A stretch of DNA of 64,000 nt from UBA7434 sp042090785 (GCA_042090785.1 JBELIP010000003.1:1-64000), one strand, 5' to 3'; shown: positions 43,004 through 52,896, numbered from the stretch's first letter. Translations and numbers: made by a program. The notes: a model not told the origin generated them from the sequence alone.

Positions 43004-43882
43004 TTAACCGAAACGACCTGTAATATAGTCTTCTGTAAGACGATGTCGGGGATTCGTAAAGATATCATCCGTATCGCCAATCTCAACTAAATAACCTAGG
43101 TGAAAATAAGCAGTACGGTGCGAAACACGCGCTGCCTGTTGCATAGAGTGCGTCACAATAGCGATAGTAAAATTGGCACTTAACTCATCAATTAACTCTT
43201 CTATACGCGCAGTAGCAATAGGATCCAATGCGGAACATGGCTCATCCATCAAGATAACTTCGGGACTAACGGCAATCGTTCTTGCTATACATAAACGCTG
43301 CTGCTGGCCGCCTGACAAGCCAGTGCCGGGCTGATCAAGACGATCCTTCGCTTCAATCCAGAGGCCAGCTTTTCTTAAGCTATTTTCAACAATTTCATCA
43401 AGCTCAACTTTACTGTTAGCTAAGCCATGAATTTGTGGGCCGTATGCTACATTATCATAAATAGATTTAGGAAAAGGATTCGGCTTCTGAAATACCATTC
43501 CTACTCGTGCTCGTAACGGCACAACATCCAATTTAGGATCATAAATATCTTGATCATCAAGCTTTAAAGAGCCCGAAACAACACAGCCTTCAATCGTATC
43601 GTTCATTCGGTTCATGCAACGTAAAAAAGTCGACTTACCACAGCCTGAAGGACCAATCATCGCAATCACTTCATTTTTGGCAATATCTAAATCAACACCG
43701 AAAACAGCCTGCTTATCACCATATGAAACATTCACGTCGCGCATCGACATTTTAGTATTAGCCACTTCAATCTTACCGACCGTCTGACGATAATCGCGTG
43801 AGCTATCTAAGCTACCGCTAGAAGCATCAGCAATCTGACTTTTCTCAGCGCTTATATTGGAATCAACTGTAATTGTACTCAT
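43004..43882 (-). CDS. pstB: Phosphate ABC transporter ATPase PstB
   Basis: ATPase of the high-affinity phosphate importer, 292 residues. It has Walker A GPSGCGKST, Q-loop MVFQKPNPFPKSIYDNVAYGP (the PstB-specific spelling), signature LSGGQQQRLCIARTI and Walker B VILMDEPCSALDPIA. A polar 40-residue N-terminal extension makes it longer than E. coli PstB; a start at MSMRDVNV would give the short form. It lies between pstA and phoU. Confidence 0.96.
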   Translation of the reverse strand: MSTITVDSNISAEKSQIADASSGSLDSSRDYRQTVGKIEVANTKMSMRDVNVSYGDKQAVFGVDLDIAKNEVIAMIGPSGCGKSTFLRCMNRMNDTIEGCVVSGSLKLDDQDIYDPKLDVVPLRARVGMVFQKPNPFPKSIYDNVAYGPQIHGLANSKVELDEIVENSLRKAGLWIEAKDRLDQPGTGLSGGQQQRLCIARTIAVSPEVILMDEPCSALDPIATARIEELIDELSANFTIAIVTHSMQQAARVSHRTAYFHLGYLVEIGDTDDIFTNPRHRLTEDYITGRFG

Positions 43883-43950
43883 ACATTATCTCTTTATACG
43901 ACTTTGAACCATATGGCTCACTAAGCAATAGTGTTTAACAGATCAAAAAA

Positions 43951-45231
43951 CTACCATCGACGCTCAAAACGTTTCCGCAGTAGAACAGCAATCGAGTTCA
44001 TTAAAATCAAGAACGTCAACAATACCATAATCGCACCCGAGGTTCGCTCAACAAAAGCACGTTCAGGGCTATCAGACCAAAGGAATATTTGCACTGGCAA
44101 CACAGTAGCTGGATCGGTGAATGTACCTGGTATATCGACAATAAACGCCACCATACCAATCATTAGCAACGGTGCCGTTTCACCAAGCGCCTGCGCCATG
44201 CCAATGATGCCGCCCGTTAACATACCGGGTAAAGCCAGCGGTAAAACATGGTCAAAAATAGTCTGCATCTTTGACGCGCCAAGACCTAACGCGGCCTCAC
44301 GAATTGATGGCGGTACCGATTTTAAGGCAACACGGCTAGAAATAATAATGGTTGGCAAAGTCATTAATGTTAAAACAATACCGCCAACTAACGGCACAGA
44401 GCGAGGCAAGCCAAACCAATTTAAAAACACCGCCAAACCTAGCAAACCAAAAACAATCGACGGCACAGCGGCAAGGTTATTGATATTGACCTCAATAAAG
44501 TCTGTCCAGGCATTTTTGGGCGCGAACTCTTCAAGGTAGATAGCCGCAGCAACACCAATAGGAAACGAGAATAGCAATGCTACAATAAGGGTAAAGAACG
44601 AACCTAGCATAGCACCTTTTATACCCGCCTGCTCTGGCTCACTCGAATCACCAGCAGAAAAGAAAATATTATTAAATTTGCGCTTCAACTGGCCACTATT
44701 AACTAAATCATCAATAATCAAAAGAGACGCATCACTAACGCGGCGTTCATTTTCAGGGCGAGTGCGATCAATATGTCCCTTTATCAAAGAGTCAACATCA
44801 TCATCAGCCGGCAACCAAACCGTCACGGTTTGGCCTAACAGAGAGCGGTCTTGTTGCATTAACTGGTTAACTTGATAACTCGCGCCGGGACTCACAACAC
44901 GATATAAACGTTTTTTATCTCGACGTGAAGTAATATCCGGAAAGCGCTCACGCAATGAATTTTTAATTACGCCGGCGTAGTTAGCATAGCTCCATTGATC
45001 ATCATCTAATGGGTCGCTAATAGATAATACCTGCGGGTCAAGATCGAGAGTCAGCTCTACATAGCTCTGTGTAAAAGCACCCCAGCCATTACTGACAATG
45101 GTTACCATTAAAAAAAACAGCGCAGCTAAGCCAGCAATAATCGATGCAAAGCCAAAAAAACGAAAACGCTTTTCTCTAGCGTAACGCTTAGCAAGATTTC
45201 TATTAACGATATCGATGGTCGAACGACTCAT
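43951..45231 (-). CDS. pstA: Phosphate ABC transporter permease PstA
   Basis: Inner-membrane permease, 426 residues. One N-terminal helix (about 27-48) and a periplasmic domain (about 50-200, DUF3333-like) precede the ABC permease core (about 205-420). The core contains the EAA loop segment IREAALGLGASKMQTIFDHVLPLALPGMLTGGI. The additional N-terminal domain is typical of the long PstA proteins of Pseudomonas-type bacteria. It follows pstC by 43 bases. Confidence 0.94.
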   Translation of the reverse strand: MSRSTIDIVNRNLAKRYAREKRFRFFGFASIIAGLAALFFLMVTIVSNGWGAFTQSYVELTLDLDPQVLSISDPLDDDQWSYANYAGVIKNSLRERFPDITSRRDKKRLYRVVSPGASYQVNQLMQQDRSLLGQTVTVWLPADDDVDSLIKGHIDRTRPENERRVSDASLLIIDDLVNSGQLKRKFNNIFFSAGDSSEPEQAGIKGAMLGSFFTLIVALLFSFPIGVAAAIYLEEFAPKNAWTDFIEVNINNLAAVPSIVFGLLGLAVFLNWFGLPRSVPLVGGIVLTLMTLPTIIISSRVALKSVPPSIREAALGLGASKMQTIFDHVLPLALPGMLTGGIIGMAQALGETAPLLMIGMVAFIVDIPGTFTDPATVLPVQIFLWSDSPERAFVERTSGAIMVLLTFLILMNSIAVLLRKRFERRW

Positions 45232-45274
45232 AAATAAACTCAGTTAAATGCTTAAAAAATAAATAACTACAAAA

Positions 45275-46651
45275 TTAATCGTACTGCTCGCGATACTTTC
45301 TTACCACGTAAAGAGCAACAACATTTAGGCAAAGCGTAGTCACAAACAACATCAGGCCTAAGGCAAATGCAGCCAGAGTTTTTGGTGAATCGAACTCTTG
45401 GTCACCCACCAGTAGGGTCACAATTTGCACGGTTACCGTAGTCACTGTTTCCAACGGGTTAATGGTTAAGTTTGCAGAAAGGCCTGCAGCCATAACAACA
45501 ATCATGGTTTCGCCAATAGCACGTGACACAGCCAATAATACAGCTCCCACAATACCAGGCAATGCCGCAGGAATAATCACTCGCCGAATGGTTTCTGACT
45601 GTGTAGCACCAAGACCAAAAGAGCCGTCACGTAACGATTGAGGCACAGCGTTAATAACATCATCTGAAAGCGAAGAAACAAATGGTATAATCATCACACC
45701 CATAACCAAACCAGCCGCTAAGGCACTCTCTGAAGAAACGCTCATGCCGATAGATTCACCGAAGTCACGCAGGATTGGAGCAACAGTAATGGCAGCGAAA
45801 AAACCATATACAACTGTAGGTACCCCAGCAAGAATCTCTAATAACGGTTTTGCATAGGCGCGAAATTTTGGCCCGGCATACTCAGACAAGTAGATGGCTG
45901 ACATTAAACCTATTGGCACGGCGACAAACATAGCCACAGCAGAAATAAGCATCGTGCCAACAAATAGTGGTACGGCACCAAAAGCACCAGACGAGCCGAC
46001 CTGATCTTCTCGGATGGCTATTTGTGGACTCCAATGGGTACCAAAGATAAATTCGAGTATTGAAACGCTGTCAAAAAACCGTATTGCTTCGAATAAAACC
46101 GAAAAAACGATGCCTACTGTCGTCAAAATCGCCAAACTGGCGCAAGACATCAGAATAACTCTTACCGTACTTTCAAAGCGATTACGGGCGAGAAAATCAG
46201 GCTTTAATCGCAACCAACCCAAGCCAAAACCGATGACTGAAACAATCAAGGCTAGACCGAGCTTAAGCTTGCCACTTATTGATTGCAGTAAAAAAAAACG
46301 CTCAGCCACAGGAGCTAATAACTCAGCATTGGGTGAAACTGTTTGCCCATCGGCAAGATTAGCTATCTCACTAAATAAAAGTGTCTTTTCTGCCGCAGAG
46401 GCTGACATTAAGCTCGCTGGAAGCTCAGACATCACAACAGATCGGATAACAGTACTTTCGAGTAGAGACCACAGTGATAAGATAATAATGGCTGGCAAAA
46501 CACCAACAATAATCAGCCATGTACCGTGATAAAAAGGTAGTGAATGGAGTGAAGATCCGTCGCTTTTTAACTTTAGTGCTCTTCGCTGGCCAACAAAGAA
46601 ACTAAAAGCAATGACGACGATAAAAATAGTTAAAAGCGTGTTAAAAGGCAT
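45275..46651 (-). CDS. pstC: Phosphate ABC transporter permease PstC
   Basis: Partner permease of PstA, 458 residues. Two N-terminal helices (about 3-20 and 42-65) and a periplasmic loop precede a core with about six helices and the EAA loop SLRDGSFGLGATQSETIRRVIIPAALPGIVGAV. The membrane core also carries ISAIYLSEYAGPKFR, typical of PstC. The long N-terminus again matches the Pseudomonas-type transporter. Confidence 0.94.
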   Translation of the reverse strand: MPFNTLLTIFIVVIAFSFFVGQRRALKLKSDGSSLHSLPFYHGTWLIIVGVLPAIIILSLWSLLESTVIRSVVMSELPASLMSASAAEKTLLFSEIANLADGQTVSPNAELLAPVAERFFLLQSISGKLKLGLALIVSVIGFGLGWLRLKPDFLARNRFESTVRVILMSCASLAILTTVGIVFSVLFEAIRFFDSVSILEFIFGTHWSPQIAIREDQVGSSGAFGAVPLFVGTMLISAVAMFVAVPIGLMSAIYLSEYAGPKFRAYAKPLLEILAGVPTVVYGFFAAITVAPILRDFGESIGMSVSSESALAAGLVMGVMIIPFVSSLSDDVINAVPQSLRDGSFGLGATQSETIRRVIIPAALPGIVGAVLLAVSRAIGETMIVVMAAGLSANLTINPLETVTTVTVQIVTLLVGDQEFDSPKTLAAFALGLMLFVTTLCLNVVALYVVRKYREQYD

Positions 46652-46727
46652 GTTATATCGATAACCGAATTCTATTTAAGCGCTATTGTAATGCTTGGTT
46701 AAGACAACAAAAAGTCACCAAAATAGC

Positions 46728-46761
46728 AAAAATAAAGGGCGACTTTCAAAGCCGCCCTTTA
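46728..46761 (-). terminator. Hairpin with T-run between pstS and pstC
   Basis: On the minus strand AAAGGGCG and CGCCCTTT pair around an 11-base loop, followed by A and five T. It sits about 90 bases after pstS and 80 before pstC. A partial terminator here would let the periplasmic binding protein be made in excess over the membrane subunits, as is common in binding-protein operons. Confidence 0.8.
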
Positions 46762-46849
46762 TAACCGTTAGCCGATCAAAATACTAGTCAATCCGCCAAC
46801 TAGAGTGCAATTAAATACCTATAGTAAAGCTATTCAATTAAAGAACTAC

Positions 46850-47890
46850 TTAAAGGGCTAAAGGTGTTTGGTTTTTAACCGCATCACCTATAGCTTTACG
46901 CTTCATGGCATCTAGTGGAATCATGCCACGATCAGTCAAATAACCCTCATCACCCCAAGTACCTTCAGCTGTGAACTCACGTAAATAGCCTTCGATACCA
47001 GGTACAACACCAATATGGGCCTTTTTAACATAGAAGTATAAAGGGCGTGAGATACTGTAATCACCTTCTGCAATCGACTCAAAGGTTGGCGCAAAACCTT
47101 CAACTAAAGCACCCTGAACCTTATCGGTGTTTTGATCAAGAAAACTAAATCCAAATACGCCAAAAGCGGATGGATTCGCATCTAATTTGTTTACGATCAG
47201 GTTATCGTTTTCACCCGCTTCGATATAAGGACCATCTTCACGGATAGTGTGGCAGCGAGCTTTATAAGCTTTTTTGTCAACTTTCTTAAATGCTTTAACC
47301 CATGGGAATGACTTGCAACCGCCCTCAAGTGCCAACTCAGCAAACGCATCACGCGTTCCTGATGTTGGTGGCGGACCTAAAACTTCAATAGCGGTGTCAG
47401 GTAAAGAACTGTTTACATCTTTCCAGGTTTTATAAGGGTTAGTAATAAACGTTTCTGAACCATCAGGGTTAGGAATATCTTTAGCCAATGCTAAGTATAT
47501 ATCGCGGCGTGTTAACGAAATTTGTGCTGTCTTTTTTGAGTTTGCAAAGGCAATACCATCATAGCCCATTAACACTTCAATAATATCAGTCACACCGTTT
47601 TTCTGGCACGATTCGAATTCCTTTTTCTTGATACGACGAGATGCATTAGTGACGTCAGGATGAGCAACACCTACACCATTACAAAATAATTTCATGCCGC
47701 CACCAGAGCCTGTTGACTCAATTTTTGGCGTTTTAAATTTAGTGCCTTTACCAAAGCGTTCAGCCACAGCTATAGCAAAAGGGTAAACTGTTGATGAACC
47801 AACAATTTCAATATAATCGCGATTACTTGCGGCGTTAATATTACTTGATGCAATAACAGCAACCGAAGCAATTAGGGAAGCTAATTTCAT
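46850..47890 (-). CDS. pstS: Periplasmic phosphate-binding protein PstS
   Basis: Binding protein of the Pst importer, 346 residues from the ATG at 47890, which has GAGGA 7 bases upstream. The signal peptide MKLASLIASVAVIASSNINA precedes EIVGSSTVYPFAIAVAERFG, the phosphate-binding helix start. GPPPTSGTRDAFAELALEGG is the second conserved phosphate-contact segment. The frame extends 7 codons upstream to another ATG, but that would break the signal peptide. First gene of pstSCAB-phoU. Confidence 0.95.
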   Translation of the reverse strand: MKLASLIASVAVIASSNINAASNRDYIEIVGSSTVYPFAIAVAERFGKGTKFKTPKIESTGSGGGMKLFCNGVGVAHPDVTNASRRIKKKEFESCQKNGVTDIIEVLMGYDGIAFANSKKTAQISLTRRDIYLALAKDIPNPDGSETFITNPYKTWKDVNSSLPDTAIEVLGPPPTSGTRDAFAELALEGGCKSFPWVKAFKKVDKKAYKARCHTIREDGPYIEAGENDNLIVNKLDANPSAFGVFGFSFLDQNTDKVQGALVEGFAPTFESIAEGDYSISRPLYFYVKKAHIGVVPGIEGYLREFTAEGTWGDEGYLTDRGMIPLDAMKRKAIGDAVKNQTPLAL

Positions 47891-48000
47891 GTTCATTTCC
47901 TCGTGAGACACAAATTTTAAAATAGATAGTTTAAGTATGTTTTTTGACTAAAGACCTTAGCAGACAACTGACTACACAACGTCTTCTTTAGAGTGATGGC

Positions 48001-48034
48001 ATAATATGAAAGAAATCTGACAATTTTATGAAAG
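48001..48034 (-). promoter_or_regulatory. Pho box and -10 element of the pstS promoter
   Basis: On the minus strand CTTTCAT-AAAA-TTGTCAG (48034 to 48017) is a Pho box with two 7-bp half-sites and a 4-bp gap; a further CTTTCAT (48012-48006) is in phase. The -10 TATTAT (48006-48001) lies exactly 10 bp after the second half-site. Leader length to the pstS ATG would be about 100 bases. Confidence 0.85.
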
Positions 48035-48071
48035 TCTGAAATATATTAATAAGTCATTTAAAATCATATAC

Positions 48072-49400
48072 TTAAACTTCCGATAGACGCGCTAAAGGAA
48101 AAACACAACTGAACTTACTACCCACACCAACAACACTGCTAATGACTAATTCGGCATCATGTCGCGCCAGAATATGCTTAACAATTGCCAATCCAAGCCC
48201 AGTGCCACCCGTCTCAGTTGCTCTACTTGAATCGACTCGGTAGAAACGCTCTGTGAGCCTTGGCAAGTGAAGTGAGTCAATACCTGCACCGTTATCAGCA
48301 ACGCAGACAATAAGCTTGTCACCTTGAGGGAAACATTGCACCTGTATAAGGCCGCCTGTCCCAGTGTATTTGGCAGCATTTTGCACCAAGTTGCCAAACG
48401 CACTACGCAACTCTAAATAACAACCCATCATTTGTAGGGGCTCGGCAAAACTCGCATCGATCGCTTTAAACTTATCGATGGCAATATCAATATCAATAGT
48501 TTTATCTGGCGATGATAGCTTAGCATCATTAACCACGCTCGCTAGAATAGCTTTTAGGTCAACAGCCTCAATTTCATCATCATTGGTCGGCAAAGCCTCA
48601 AGACGAGATAGCCAAATCAAATCCTCCACCATTGAGTCCATGCGATGCGACTGATCTAACATTTGACCAATAGCGCGAAGCCATACTGGTGGCAAATTCT
48701 TACCATGATCTCGAAGCGTCTCTAGATAGCCAGTTATAACCGTTAACGGGGTTCGCAGCTCATGTGAGACGTTAGCAACAAAATCACGTCGCATGTTTTC
48801 TAACTTAAAAATATCGGTAACGTTACGAGCAAAAATAAGCGTATAGTTTTGACGAAATGTAGTGGCCTGCACCTCTAAACGAACATCCAATGAGCGAGGT
48901 GAAATTATTTCAAGAGGCTTATCAAAGTTTTGCGATTCAAGATAGTTTATGACCTCGGGAGAGCGTATAAGGTTTTGAAATAACAGCGATCTATCCCGCT
49001 CAAGCTCAATACCTAACAAGTTAGCGGATGCCAAATTACACCAATCTATAGCCCCTCGGGTATCAACCACAACCACCGCACTTTCAAGCGCCTGAAACGA
49101 CTCTTTAAAGTATTCTACATCCGATTTAAGCTGCTCTTTATCTTTGCGTAACTGGCTTAGCAAGCGTAGCATCTGGTCCATAATGGTGGACCAGAATAAG
49201 TTAGTAAAAGGCTTCTCTTTATGACCACCGCTAGCCAACCATTCGTCTAAGCTGCGATAATGGTAGAGATGCCTAACGATATAGATAAGCAGTGCGACAG
49301 ACACGCCGAACCAGATATTACCCCACTGATAACCAACCAGCAGGCCAATAAAGGACAGCAAAAGAATTTTTGCTAGCTCACCGCTAAATGGGGATTTCAT
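48072..49400 (-). CDS. phoR: Phosphate regulon sensor kinase PhoR
   Basis: Histidine kinase of the phosphate response, 442 residues. Two N-terminal helices (about 10-43) without a periplasmic domain, a charged region, a PAS domain (about 97-195), HisKA with His213 in FVANVSHELRTPLTVITGYLETL and HATPase (NLVQNAAKYTG, DNGAGI, GTGLGLAIVKHILARH) follow. The absence of a periplasmic sensor is typical of PhoR, which reads the Pst/PhoU state. phoB lies upstream on the same strand after a 146-base gap. Confidence 0.95.
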   Translation of the reverse strand: MKSPFSGELAKILLLSFIGLLVGYQWGNIWFGVSVALLIYIVRHLYHYRSLDEWLASGGHKEKPFTNLFWSTIMDQMLRLLSQLRKDKEQLKSDVEYFKESFQALESAVVVVDTRGAIDWCNLASANLLGIELERDRSLLFQNLIRSPEVINYLESQNFDKPLEIISPRSLDVRLEVQATTFRQNYTLIFARNVTDIFKLENMRRDFVANVSHELRTPLTVITGYLETLRDHGKNLPPVWLRAIGQMLDQSHRMDSMVEDLIWLSRLEALPTNDDEIEAVDLKAILASVVNDAKLSSPDKTIDIDIAIDKFKAIDASFAEPLQMMGCYLELRSAFGNLVQNAAKYTGTGGLIQVQCFPQGDKLIVCVADNGAGIDSLHLPRLTERFYRVDSSRATETGGTGLGLAIVKHILARHDAELVISSVVGVGSKFSCVFPLARLSEV

Positions 49401-49546
49401 ACACGGAACAAGCTGTCGTAAAATTATAAAACATCCAACACTAGCCCAATCAAATTAATAATAAAGACAAGCGCATGCTAAACGTAATTTATGCTAAAAG
49501 CGATCTTTACTAAGCGATGTCTAGAATATTTAAGAGTGTTGTCGTC

Positions 49547-50260
49547 TTAAACAGCAAGTGAGGAAGAAAAACGGTAGCCAGTTCCACGAACAGTTTGAAT
49601 ATAATCTCCGATATTAATATCATTATATTTTGATGTGGTTAAAACTTTACGTAGACGACGAATATGCACATCCACAGTACGCTCTTCGATATAAACATTA
49701 CTCCCCCATACGTGGTCAAGCAATTGACTACGGGTATATGCACGCTCTTGATGGCTCATAAAGAACTTTAGTAATTTAAACTCAGTTGGCCCAATATTCA
49801 CAGGACTATTGTTGACAAATACACGATGACCAACAGGATCTAGGCTCAAGCCCTTAACCGAGATTAACTCGCTTTCAGACATGCCCTCAGTTCGCCTTAG
49901 CACCGACTTTATTCTTGCCGTTAATTCCCGCGCACTAAAAGGCTTGGTAATATAGTCATCAGCACCCGACTCTAGCGCCTGTACAGTATTTTGCTCTTCA
50001 GACTTGGCTGTTAATAGAATAACAGGAATCTCCTGGGTTACCGACTCGCGACGAAGACGACGCAGCAACTCAATACCACTCACCTCAGGCATCATCCAGT
50101 CAAGTAGAATAAGATCCGGTCTCTCATCAACAATAATTGGCATGGCCTGAACAGCAGAGGCGGCTTCAATACATTGAAATCCAACCAGCTCCAGAGCAAC
50201 CTTTATCATATCTCTGATCGATCTTTCATCATCAACAATAAGAATTTTATAGGCAATCAT
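49547..50260 (-). CDS. phoB: Phosphate regulon response regulator PhoB
   Basis: OmpR-type response regulator, 237 residues. The receiver domain has acidic residues Asp10/Asp11, phosphoacceptor Asp54 in LILLDWMMPEVSG and Lys in DDYITKPFSARELTAR. The winged-helix domain contains IGPTEFKLLKFFMSHQERAYTRSQLLDHVWGSNVYIEERTVDVHIRRLRK, the PhoB DNA-recognition region. A Pho box upstream suggests autoregulation. Confidence 0.97.
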   Translation of the reverse strand: MIAYKILIVDDERSIRDMIKVALELVGFQCIEAASAVQAMPIIVDERPDLILLDWMMPEVSGIELLRRLRRESVTQEIPVILLTAKSEEQNTVQALESGADDYITKPFSARELTARIKSVLRRTEGMSESELISVKGLSLDPVGHRVFVNNSPVNIGPTEFKLLKFFMSHQERAYTRSQLLDHVWGSNVYIEERTVDVHIRRLRKVLTTSKYNDINIGDYIQTVRGTGYRFSSSLAV

Positions 50261-50409
50261 TTATCTAGCAGTCTTTAGTAGCTTATAGAAAAAATAAAAG
50301 TTTAATAAATTATAAAATTAACTAAAAGTATTATTTTTATTAACAATCAATCAATAGCAATTATTAATAGATAGAACAAAAAAAACTAACAAAAAAGCTC
50401 ACAAAGTTA

Positions 50410-50443
50410 AGATTAGACTAGCAATGTGACACTAATATGACAA
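50410..50443 (-). promoter_or_regulatory. Pho box and -10 element of the phoB promoter
   Basis: On the minus strand TTGTCAT-ATTA-GTGTCAC (50443 to 50426) forms a Pho box. The -10 TAATCT (50415-50410) lies exactly 10 bp further on. The leader to the phoB start codon would be about 140 bases and AT-rich. Confidence 0.82.
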
Positions 50444-50463
50444 GAGAGTAATTTAATACATAA

Positions 50464-50484
50464 GCGGGTAAGAAGCTTACCCGC
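50464..50484 (-). terminator. Hairpin downstream of pyk
   Basis: GCGGGTAAG and CTTACCCGC form a perfect 9-bp stem with a 3-base loop, 22 bases after the pyk stop codon on the minus strand. The T-run beyond it is weak (TTATGTATT), so it may be an imperfect terminator or an mRNA-stabilising hairpin. It sits just upstream of the phoB Pho box and would insulate it from pyk. Confidence 0.6.
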
Positions 50485-50505
50485 AGGTGGGATTAATAGA
50501 GATAA

Positions 50506-51960
50506 TTAACTTTTATATTCCAATATTTTAAGCGTATTAGTTGAGCCACCTTTTCCATGTAAGTCACCACAGGTTATTGCTACTCGATCACCAATTTCTA
50601 AAGCGCCGCGCTCAGCAACCAACTCAATCGCTTTTGCCCAAAGATCAGATTCACCAGCCATAACATCGTAATAAATAGGAATAACGCCACGATAAAGCGC
50701 CATTCTTCTACAAGTGGCAACATGAGGAGAGATAGCAAAGATAGGTAAGATAGAACTTAATCGAGAGGCTAATAACGGCGTAATACCCGACTCAGTAAGA
50801 CAGATAATAGCGGTCACTCCGCTCACGTGGTTAGCTGCATACATAGCAGACATCGCTATAGATTCATCAACCAAATCAAAAGTACGATCAACACGATAAC
50901 TCGACTGACGCATCATTGGATGCTTCTCTGCACCAAGCGCCGTTTCTGCCATTGCTTGAACCACTTTTGCAGGGAATTTACCCGCTGCGGTTTCGCCAGA
51001 AAGCATAACAGCATCGGTACCGTCTAAGACAGCATTGGCCACATCAAACACTTCCGCACGCGTAGGAACTGGCTGAGTGATCATCGACTCCATCATTTGA
51101 GTTGCCGTAATAACCGGCTTATTAGCTTGACGAGACAAACGAATAATACGTTTTTGAATGCTGATTAATTGAGCGTCGCCAATTTCAACACCTAAATCGC
51201 CACGCGCTACCATAACGGCATCAGCCGCATTAATAAGCTCTTTCACTTTTTCTTCGGTCTCAACTGCTTCGGCGCGCTCAATTTTGGCAACAATCTTTGC
51301 CTTATTATTCGCCTTTTTCAGCGCATTTTTTACCGGTAGCAAATCGTCGCCACAGCATGGAAATGAGACGGCGACATATTCAAGGTTAAGGTCAATAATA
51401 ACCTGCAAGTCAGCAAGATCTTTTTCGGTTATTGCATCGGCCGAAAGACCCCCACCTAAACGGTTAATCCCTTTACGCGACTTTAAAACACCCGCTTGAA
51501 CAACCTTACAATTAACATCTTCACCGTCGACAGACTCAACTTCCATACGAATTAAACCGTCATCAAGCAACAGTGTATCGCCAGCGCCAACACTTTGAGG
51601 CAATGGCGTATAAACCACATAAACACGGTTTTTTTCGCTATCGGCCGAATCCTTATTAATGGTTAAAACAATTTTTTGGTCTTCGTGTAACTGCTTTTGT
51701 TCGGTTTGCAACTCTCCAATACGGATTTTAGGACCCTGTAAATCGCCCAAAATACCCACATGGCGATTACGCTTTTCAGATTCAGCTCTAACCGTATTCG
51801 CATTTTGGCGGTGCTGCTCATGGCTGCCGTGCGAAAAATTTAAACGAAAGACGTTAACGCCGCTTTCTATTAGCTGACCAATAACCTCTGGAGTACTTGA
51901 GGCCGGGCCTAATGTAGCAACGATTTTCGTTCTTCTTTTTCGAATTTCTTTGGGTGTCAT
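50506..51960 (-). CDS. pyk: Pyruvate kinase
   Basis: Transfers phosphate from PEP to ADP, final step of glycolysis and the Entner-Doudoroff route; 484 residues. RRTKIVATLGPAS and NVFRLNFSHG at the N-terminus, IVAKIERAEAVE with the catalytic lysine, VMVARGDLGVEIG for metal and substrate, ITATQMMESM and the B-domain DTLLLDDGLIRMEV are present. The spelling fits the PykA type (AMP/sugar-phosphate activated), but I do not separate pykA from pykF. Confidence 0.95.
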   Translation of the reverse strand: MTPKEIRKRRTKIVATLGPASSTPEVIGQLIESGVNVFRLNFSHGSHEQHRQNANTVRAESEKRNRHVGILGDLQGPKIRIGELQTEQKQLHEDQKIVLTINKDSADSEKNRVYVVYTPLPQSVGAGDTLLLDDGLIRMEVESVDGEDVNCKVVQAGVLKSRKGINRLGGGLSADAITEKDLADLQVIIDLNLEYVAVSFPCCGDDLLPVKNALKKANNKAKIVAKIERAEAVETEEKVKELINAADAVMVARGDLGVEIGDAQLISIQKRIIRLSRQANKPVITATQMMESMITQPVPTRAEVFDVANAVLDGTDAVMLSGETAAGKFPAKVVQAMAETALGAEKHPMMRQSSYRVDRTFDLVDESIAMSAMYAANHVSGVTAIICLTESGITPLLASRLSSILPIFAISPHVATCRRMALYRGVIPIYYDVMAGESDLWAKAIELVAERGALEIGDRVAITCGDLHGKGGSTNTLKILEYKS

Positions 51961-52172
51961 AAAATACTTTAAACCTGAGTTAAATAAAAAAAGATATTTG
52001 CGTCATAGCATAGCCTGAAACGGTTATCCCGCGCTTACCACAACAACAAAAGCGTAACTATTTATAATTAATTGTTAGCTAATTTATATTAAGTACCTAT
52101 TTATATACGACTAATCGCGTATTTATGGGCACGTCAACAGCAGTGCAACTAAACTAAATCGTTTTTTTAATA

Positions 52173-52853
52173 CTATTTCGCGCCATAAACAGCTTGCAAG
52201 CTTGCAATAACGGTATCTGGCTGCTCAGCCAAAGCCGCTTGGCTTGGAACCACCCAACTACCACCAACACAACTAACATTACCTAAAGCAAGATAGTCTT
52301 GATAGTTGTTTACACCAATACCACCTGTAGGACAAAAAGCCATATCAGGGAAAGGTGAACCTAAACTCTTTAACATTGGAATACCACCAGCCGCTTCGGC
52401 AGGAAAAAACTTAACCGACCTCAAGCCAAGCTTACGGGCCAACATTAATTCACTAGCAGAAGCAACTCCAGGATAGTAAGGAAGCTCTAACTCTTGAGCT
52501 AAGAGAACTAAATCTTCAGAAATACCAGGACTAATAGCAAATGCCGCACCAAGGTCCTTAGCTTGACGCAATTGATCGGCCTCGATAACCGTACCAATAC
52601 CCACCTCGGCATTAGGCATTAATTCAATACATTTACGCACACTATCCCAAGCGTTAGCTCGACGAAGAGTAACCTCTACACTTGGCACGCCGCACTCTGT
52701 AAATAATTCACAGCAAGCGCTAGCATGACCTTCATCAATGAAGTCAGCTACAGGGACTACTGGGCCGATAGTACTTAATAATTGTTTATTATGTTCTTGA
52801 GATTGATCGTGCATGTATTGATATTCCTGTTTCAGAGCGTTAAATATAGTCAT
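52173..52853 (-). CDS. eda: KDPG aldolase Eda
   Basis: Cleaves 2-keto-3-deoxy-6-phosphogluconate to pyruvate and glyceraldehyde 3-phosphate. It has 226 residues from the ATG at 52853. The family residues are Glu60 in VPSVEVTLR and the Schiff-base lysine 148 in SVKFFPAEAAGG; FCPTGGIGVNNYQDYLAL and GGSWVVP form the phosphate site. An internal ATG at 52814 (MHDQ) with AGGA upstream would shorten it to 213 residues, the usual length, so the start is open. It is divergent from zwf. Confidence 0.94.
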   Translation of the reverse strand: MTIFNALKQEYQYMHDQSQEHNKQLLSTIGPVVPVADFIDEGHASACCELFTECGVPSVEVTLRRANAWDSVRKCIELMPNAEVGIGTVIEADQLRQAKDLGAAFAISPGISEDLVLLAQELELPYYPGVASASELMLARKLGLRSVKFFPAEAAGGIPMLKSLGSPFPDMAFCPTGGIGVNNYQDYLALGNVSCVGGSWVVPSQAALAEQPDTVIASLQAVYGAK

Positions 52854-52874
52854 TTAAACCTTAGACTCGATCAC

Positions 52875-52896
52875 TTTGGCATAAGATATAGCCAAA
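52875..52896. promoter_or_regulatory. Possible operator, TTTGGC-N10-GCCAAA
   Basis: A 6-bp perfect inverted repeat with a 10-base spacer, total 22 bp, about 22-43 bases upstream of the eda start codon. Its size and position fit a repressor site at the eda promoter, but I cannot name the regulator. Confidence 0.4.

Noticed and set aside
43931..44539. A 202-codon open frame on the plus strand inside pstA.
   Set aside because: Antisense to a clear pstA with matching motifs; its translation is Lys/Thr/Pro/Asn-rich without any recognisable domain, and it has no ribosome binding site.
46014..46529. A 171-codon plus-strand frame inside pstC.
   Set aside because: Antisense shadow of the pstC coding frame with a biased basic composition.
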